A stretch of 64,000 bases of DNA from contig ML986615.1 of assembly GCA_010094045.1 (NCBI GenBank), forward strand, positions 303,845-367,844, read 5' to 3'. This DNA is from Lojkania enalia (Eukaryota > Ascomycota > Dothideomycetes > Pleosporales). Below are positions 58,601 through 64,000 of this stretch, in pieces (the first letter of the stretch is position 1; every line of letters starts with the position of its first letter). Made by a program: the position numbers and the translations under genes. The notes under the pieces were generated by a model that saw only the letters and a program-made list of their open reading frames with translations, was not told the DNA's origin and ran no database searches.

Positions 58601-60590
58601 AGATAAATTATACAGCGGTTAATATAGAAGACTAGTCTCTTCTAGCAGGTTTATAGTTAAATCTTAAGGTCTATACTCTATAAGTACTAAGAATTGCTTT
58701 TTATTAAACATATCCTTAAAATCGGTATATTCTAGCCGCAATTAGCCTGTTTTAGCGCTAATTTTATCTACTATAGCTACTGAATTAACTAGGTACGTAT
58801 AGACGTCTATTTTACTACCTATAATAGTCTCCGCGAACTCTTCTATATCTTCTAGTACTACCTTATAGAACTAGGGTAAGCCTATAGCCTTTACCCCTCT
58901 AAAAAGTATCCTTCTACTAAGAAAGTTTAATTTTAGATTATAATCCTGTATCTAGAGTATTCTAAAATAAACCTTATACCCTTTAAGGTCTAATATTATA
59001 AACAGTACCTTATAGACTTAAACCTTACTATATAAGTCTTTAACAGCGACTTTTATAATAGTAGTCTTATATATTAGGATCTTAGAGCCGTTTGCGGCTT
59101 CTACTATTAACTTTAGTAGTAGATTAATCTTTAAGCTATACTACTTTATAAGTATAGTATTAAGGAGATTTAGTTATATACCCGGATTAATTAAATAATT
59201 GTTATTAGCTAAACCCTCTACTACTATTTTAACTGTAAGCAACTTTATAGAAGTTTAAAAAAGCAATTTATATAATTTCCCTGGCTTCTTACTCTCTCTA
59301 AAAAGTTTAATATAAGCTAGAAGAGAGAAGCTTAGTTCTTCTAACCCTTACCTTTTCCCAACTTCTGTTTAGGAGCTTCTTTAGACTTCCCTTTCTTCTA
59401 GGAATAGTTAGAAGACTTATAGCCCTCCTCTCTATATATTTAATATATAATAGGAGGTTATTCTAGACGGGTATTACTTTTTCTAGACCTCTTTAAGAGT
59501 TTCTAGCTCTTTCTAGCCTTCTTCGGAGTACTATTACTCTCCCTTAAAGTATTAGACCCTCGCCTCTTACGATTACCTATATTATACCCCTCTTACCCTT
59601 TATAAGGCTTTTAGTAACACCTGAAGACTATATTTACGTATTCTTCTACCTCTAGTAGTATTTAAAGTTGTAGTCTTAGGAAGAGATTTAAATCTCTTCT
59701 TATTAGCTTAGATAAGGCTAAGATAAACTTATTTACTATACAGTCTTTATTTATTTCTCTAACTTCTTTTTATAGAGGTCTTATATAGTTTAATAAGTTA
59801 GTTAGAAACTAGCCTATCCTTTATCTATACCTTTTTAAGGTATTAAAAGCTTCTTACTTTTATTCTAATAGAGTTCCTAATACGCTTAGCATCTTTACTT
59901 TTAGAATATCTTATATAGGGATCTAATATATACTCTTTTAGTACTCTATAGTTTTATATATCTCCTATAAAGTCTTTAAAAACTCTAAGATATACCTAAA
60001 GGTAAAAGTAACTTTCTACCTTTTTATTTAAAAGTCTACCAGCAACTAGATAAAGTACTTTTTATAGTCTTAAACCTATTGGTTATAGTCTATACAATCC
60101 TTTTTCTTATAAGTATAAGGAGGTTTAGAGTAAGGAAGATTAGCTTAGGTAGAGGTAGTTCGCGGCAGCTATACTCCCTCTAGTATAATAATAGCTGAAT
60201 CGATTGTAGAGATATTACCTACTTTATATTATTACTTTATCTCCTGTAGCTGTTTAAGATCCTTCTAATTTTATTTACCTTATATCTATCGTTATAGTCT
60301 TTCTAAGTCTTTAGTATCCGTGTCCCGCTCTATACTACTCTAAGCTAGAGAGTGCTAGATAGTACTACGACTCTATAATTCTTTAGATGTTTGATAAATA
60401 TTCGCTCTAGTCTACTCTTCTAGCTAAATAAGTCCCTTACTAGCTCTAAGGTCAGCATCTCGCCCGTTACTAGACGTTAGGGTTCTTATACACCTAGCTA
60501 AGCCAGCTGTTAGGCTGAAAGGGGTAGAAGACGTATTTATAATATCGGAAATTACTACTAGGCTGCTCTAAAGAGTTTAAACGATTCGAA

Positions 60591-60803
60591 TATAATAGGC
60601 TAGTATAATAGATTACAGCGTAGTAATAATAGATAGAGTAGTAGGGCTAAAATGTTTATATATTCAGTTCTCTTAGAAAAGAGATAGCTGATGAAAGAGA
60701 GATAAATTGCTACTATCCCTGTAGGGTGTAATTCGGCTATTTCAACCCTAGGTTAGGTAACTTTATATTATTAACCCGTGACTTAAAGCTATAAGATATT
60801 ATA
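60591..60803 (-). repeat. LTR of the nested gypsy element (right; 5' LTR)
   Basis: 213 bp, TATAATAGGC to GATATTATA on the plus strand. Reading the minus strand past its end gives the leader TTCGAATCG...TATAAATACG, the same leader seen after the unmutated LTR at 49855-49937. Confidence 0.9.
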
Positions 60804-63800
60804 TTTAGCTAGTATATAATAAGAAGGTAGAGCTAGATATCTAGCGACGCGACGCTTTATAGGAAAAGGACTAATATTAGTAGTTTTACAGTCTGACTAT
60901 CTATTATATTAAGAGTCTACTAAAACTGCTAAAACTATATCGGTTTCTTATAGCCTATAGTCTAAGTAAGCTCTAGAGCTAGAAGATAAGGCTAAAAATA
61001 AAGTACTAGTAAATCTCCGATTACTATCTAAATACTATAAATATTAGAATATATTTAGTAAAACTATAGCTTATTAATTACTAGAATACCGCTCTTACAA
61101 TTATAAGATTATCTTTATAAAACCCCTTTTTAATAGTTACAGCCTATTATATAAGTAGAATATTAAGGAGCTAGAGGTAACTAAAAAGTATATTATAGAT
61201 AATCTATAGTATAGGTATATTAAGTAGAGTTGAAACTCTTTTATATCTCTAATCCTTTACATCTATAAATCTAATAGCAACCTATATATCTATATAGATT
61301 ATTGTAAACTTAATACTCTTACCTATAAGAATATATATCTAATACTATATATAGATAAACTCTTATCTAGGCCTACTAAAGTAGTAATCTTTACTAAATT
61401 TAATATTCACACGGCCTTTAATAAGATTAGAATAGACTCTAGTTTTAAGGAATATACTACCTTTTAGACTTAATATAGAACCTATAAGTATAAAGTTCTA
61501 CCTTTTAGATTATATAATAGTCTAGTAACTTACTAGTACTATATAAATAACGTACTAATTAACTATCTAGATAACTTCTATATTACTTACCTAGACGATA
61601 TTTTTATCTACTCTAAAGACAAGATAATATATATTATTTATATTAAGAAAGTTCTTAAGAGATTATATTAAGTAGGATTATAAGTTAATATTAAGAAGAG
61701 CGAATTCTATATTACCCGAACTAAATACCTTAGCGAGCTTTATAACCCCTTTTATATAGACTTTAGAATATAATATTACCTTTAAGAAATTAAAGTCAGC
61801 CCTATTAAGTATATCTACTTTCTACTACTTTAACCCTACGTTAGAAATAAAAATAGAAACTAATACCTCTAATAGAATAGTTATAGGAGTACTATTATAG
61901 AAATATCCTAACGGAAAATAGTACCCTATAATATTCTATAGTAAGGTTCTATCCAGTTTAAAACTAAACTAGGAGATTTATAATAAGGAACTATTCGCAA
62001 TTGTTACTATATTTAAATAATAGAGGGTAGAACTTACTTTAGTAGCTACTAAAACTCTAGTATATACCGATTATTACTTACTCGAATATTTTATAACTAT
62101 AAAGGTACTTAATACTTGTTAAGTTTATTAGACCGAGGAATTAGTTTAGTATTAGTTCTAAATCGAGTATACTCTAAATAAGAATAATACTAGAATAAAC
62201 ATCTTTAGTTATTATAAATAAGATATAGAAAACTTAAAAGCAGCTTAAACTAATAACTAGTTAAGAGTCCTACTCGAACTATATTAACTTTACCCCTAAA
62301 TTAATACCGAATTAGTCTAGTCCTATATTACTTAAATAATAATTTAAGCGGCTATACTAAATATTATTAAAGGCTAGAAGTAGATTATATTACTAGACTC
62401 TCTAGAGTTAATTAATATATTACTATAGAAAAACTAAGCCTCCTTTACGCAGGAACGTATACTTTTATCCTATAAGTATTAGATAGAGAATAGACTACTC
62501 CTCTATAATAATTACTTATATATTCTATCAGATTTAGGCCTTTATATATAACTTATATAAGAGATTTATAACTAAGTATCCTCCGTATATCTAAGCGCTA
62601 TTAAAACCTATTAGTTACTGTTTTAAAAGTACTACTAGAAGGGTATAGAGGCTACTTATAAACAATATATATAGAATTATATTCTATACTATAAAGCTTA
62701 TCTGATATAAACCCGAACTCTAAGTTTTATCTATCTACTTTCTATATTAAATCGACTAATATAGTATCTATATATTAACTTTAAAGATTTCTCTATAGAT
62801 AAGTCCGGATATAATTAGATTATAGTAGTAATTAATCGCCTATCTAAATAAGTAGTATCTATTCTCTACTATTATATAATTAACGTACGGGGAATAGCCG
62901 AATTATTTATTTAATAGATATACTACTTTAGCTATACGCCTAAAACTATTATTTTAGACTAAGGACCTTAGTTTATATCTAGTTTCTAGTCTAAATTCTA
63001 CTATATTTTAGGTATAAAGATTAAACTATCTACTACTTATTATAAAGAGACTAATAGATAGATAGAGATTATAAATAAGTATATTAATTAGAGACTACGC
63101 CCTTTTATATCCTTCTACTAGAATAACTAGAGTTCTCTATTACCTATAATCGACCGAGTATAAGCAACTCTACTCTATATAACTATTAGAATATCCCCGT
63201 ATTAGATTCTATATAGATTTAAGCCCTATTAGAGTTAGGATTAGAAATATTCTATTAATTCTATTACTATAATAGATAAATTAAATTGTAAAAACACCTT
63301 AGCTCTAGTAACTTATATATATATAGCCTGGGAAACTATAAAGGCTAATATTAAGAAGGTTTAGAATTGTATATAATCTATTATTAACCGTTACTAGCAA
63401 CTAATTAATTAGTAGATTAGTAATATAGTCTACCTAAATATTAAGAACTTTACAGTCTAGAAACTGAGCTAAAAGCTATCCGATTAATAGAAGGGCTCTT
63501 TTAAAGTACTAGAATAGGTTAGAAACTTATACTATTTATAGCTACCCCTAAAGTTGAGAATATATAATATCTTCGTACTAAACCTACTATATAAGAACCC
63601 CTAGGACCCTCTACTAGGGTAAGAAGCTCCGAAACCACCCGCTATTACTATTAAGGGGGTAGAAGAGTAGGAGGTTAAGAAAATACTAGCTAGTAAGCTA
63701 TATTATAAGACCCTTAAATACCATATAAAATAGGTAGAATATAATCCTAACCCAGTCTAGTATAAAGCCTTAAATTTTATAGGTTCACCTTATAAGCTAA

Positions 63801-64000
63801 AAACTTTTTATAATAAGTATCTAAATTAGCTAGGACTTTTAAGAGCTTTAACTAAATAGATTAAAGTATATAAGGATAGTATAGAGAATATAAATTACCT
63901 AGTAGATAATAATATATAAGAGTTAAGTAGTAGATTAAAAAACTAAAGTATAGGCCTAAAATTACTCCTCTATAGAATCCGGAGGGTCTAATAGTAGGCT
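60804..64000 (+). mobile_element. Plus-strand Ty3/gypsy chromovirus, right half (RT, RNase H, integrase, chromodomain), RIP-mutated
   Basis: The reverse transcriptase is easily read: LYICIDYCKLNTLTYKN (about 61281), FTKFNIHTAFNKIRI, FRLYNSLVTY and YITYLDDIFIYSKDK (about 61580-61624), the YLDD active site being intact. RNase H follows with IVIGVLL, IIFYSKVLSSLKLN and TDYYLLEYF (about 61860-62090). Integrase shows IIVVINRLSK and LGIKIKLSTTYYKETN (about 62820-63060). A chromodomain-like end reads YKTLKYHIK, YNPNPV and ALNFIGSPYKLKTFYNKYLN (about 63700-63830). The 3' LTR must lie just beyond the window. Many TAG/TAA stops show it is inactive. Confidence 0.87.

Larger units (their letters stand above)
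53724..60803 (-). mobile_element. Complete nested Ty3/gypsy retrotransposon on the minus strand, RIP-mutated
   Basis: Bounded by two 213-bp LTRs in the same orientation and by the 5-bp duplication CTTAG (53719-53723) / TTTAG (60804-60808), which differ by one RIP-type base. On the minus strand the order is gag with a probable zinc knuckle near 59.6 kb, reverse transcriptase at about 58.45-57.95 kb (SILLYYLA, then the IVYLDD region and FIKLSKCDF-like sequence) and integrase at about 56.75-56.53 kb (VVINRLTKIAYYIPT, VWIRDVI). That gag-RT-IN order makes it Ty3/gypsy. Total length is 7,080 bp. All frames are closed by RIP-type stops, so it is dead. It interrupts the protease region of the plus-strand chromovirus. 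Confidence 0.88.
50260..64000. other. RIP-mutated AT-rich block
   Basis: Nearly every reading frame is closed by TAG/TAA. TpA is abundant, CpA and TpG are scarce, and transposon codons show Cys to Tyr, His to Tyr, Gly to Ser/Glu and Gln/Trp to stop. These are the outcomes of C-to-T change at CpA on either strand, the hallmark of repeat-induced point mutation in ascomycetes. The block contains only repeats and transposons and runs off the right edge. Confidence 0.9.

Overview
The window is nuclear DNA from a filamentous ascomycete (Pezizomycotina). Genes carry short introns (about 44-84 nt, with a few longer) using GTRAGT-like donors and CTAAC-like branch points. Protein content is typically fungal: AzgA purine permease, RTA1 family, Pex20, UPC2-like and Zn2Cys6 regulators, CYP504. 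The right end has the TpA-rich, CpA-poor composition left by repeat-induced point mutation (RIP). I cannot place the genus; Eurotiomycetes or a related class would fit.

Left part (1-26.7 kb), gene-dense and intact. In order: ARF1 GTPase; MOB2-type kinase activator; Leo1 of the Paf1 complex; a homogentisate catabolic group (homogentisate dioxygenase and fumarylacetoacetase divergent from one promoter, followed by a CYP504 phenylacetate-hydroxylase-type P450); a 3.1 kb gene-poor gap; a GPI-anchored superoxide dismutase; Cus2/TatSF1 splicing factor; a TLC-domain membrane protein; a peroxiredoxin-like protein; a methyltransferase-like protein; and a nine-exon AzgA-type purine transporter. The CYP504/HGD/FAH trio would take hydroxyphenylacetate or tyrosine-derived homogentisate through to fumarate and acetoacetate; maleylacetoacetate isomerase is not next to them.

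Middle part (26.7-49.6 kb) alternates intact genes with decayed ones. A short-chain dehydrogenase pseudogene, an unidentified decayed stretch and a frameshifted Zn2Cys6 regulator (27.7-30.9 kb) look like a dead small cluster. A deleted, RIP-scarred pogo/Fot1 transposase relic lies at 31.6-32.3 kb. Intact genes follow: G-patch protein, membrane SDR, a UPC2-like regulator whose zinc cluster is only half found, RTA1-like protein, then an NmrA-like pseudogene, Pex20, a coiled-coil protein, a frameshifted small ORF, and prefoldin subunit 1.

Right part (about 50.2-64 kb) is a RIP-mutated AT-rich block with no intact gene. It holds a 779-bp tandem duplication and a nested pair of Ty3/gypsy elements. 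A plus-strand chromovirus is split in its protease region at 53723/60804 by a complete 7,080-bp minus-strand gypsy element. That element has two 213-bp LTRs and a 5-bp target duplication (CTTAG/TTTAG). An almost unmutated LTR plus leader of the same family sits at 49635-49937, just outside the RIP block, and shows what the LTR looked like before RIP.
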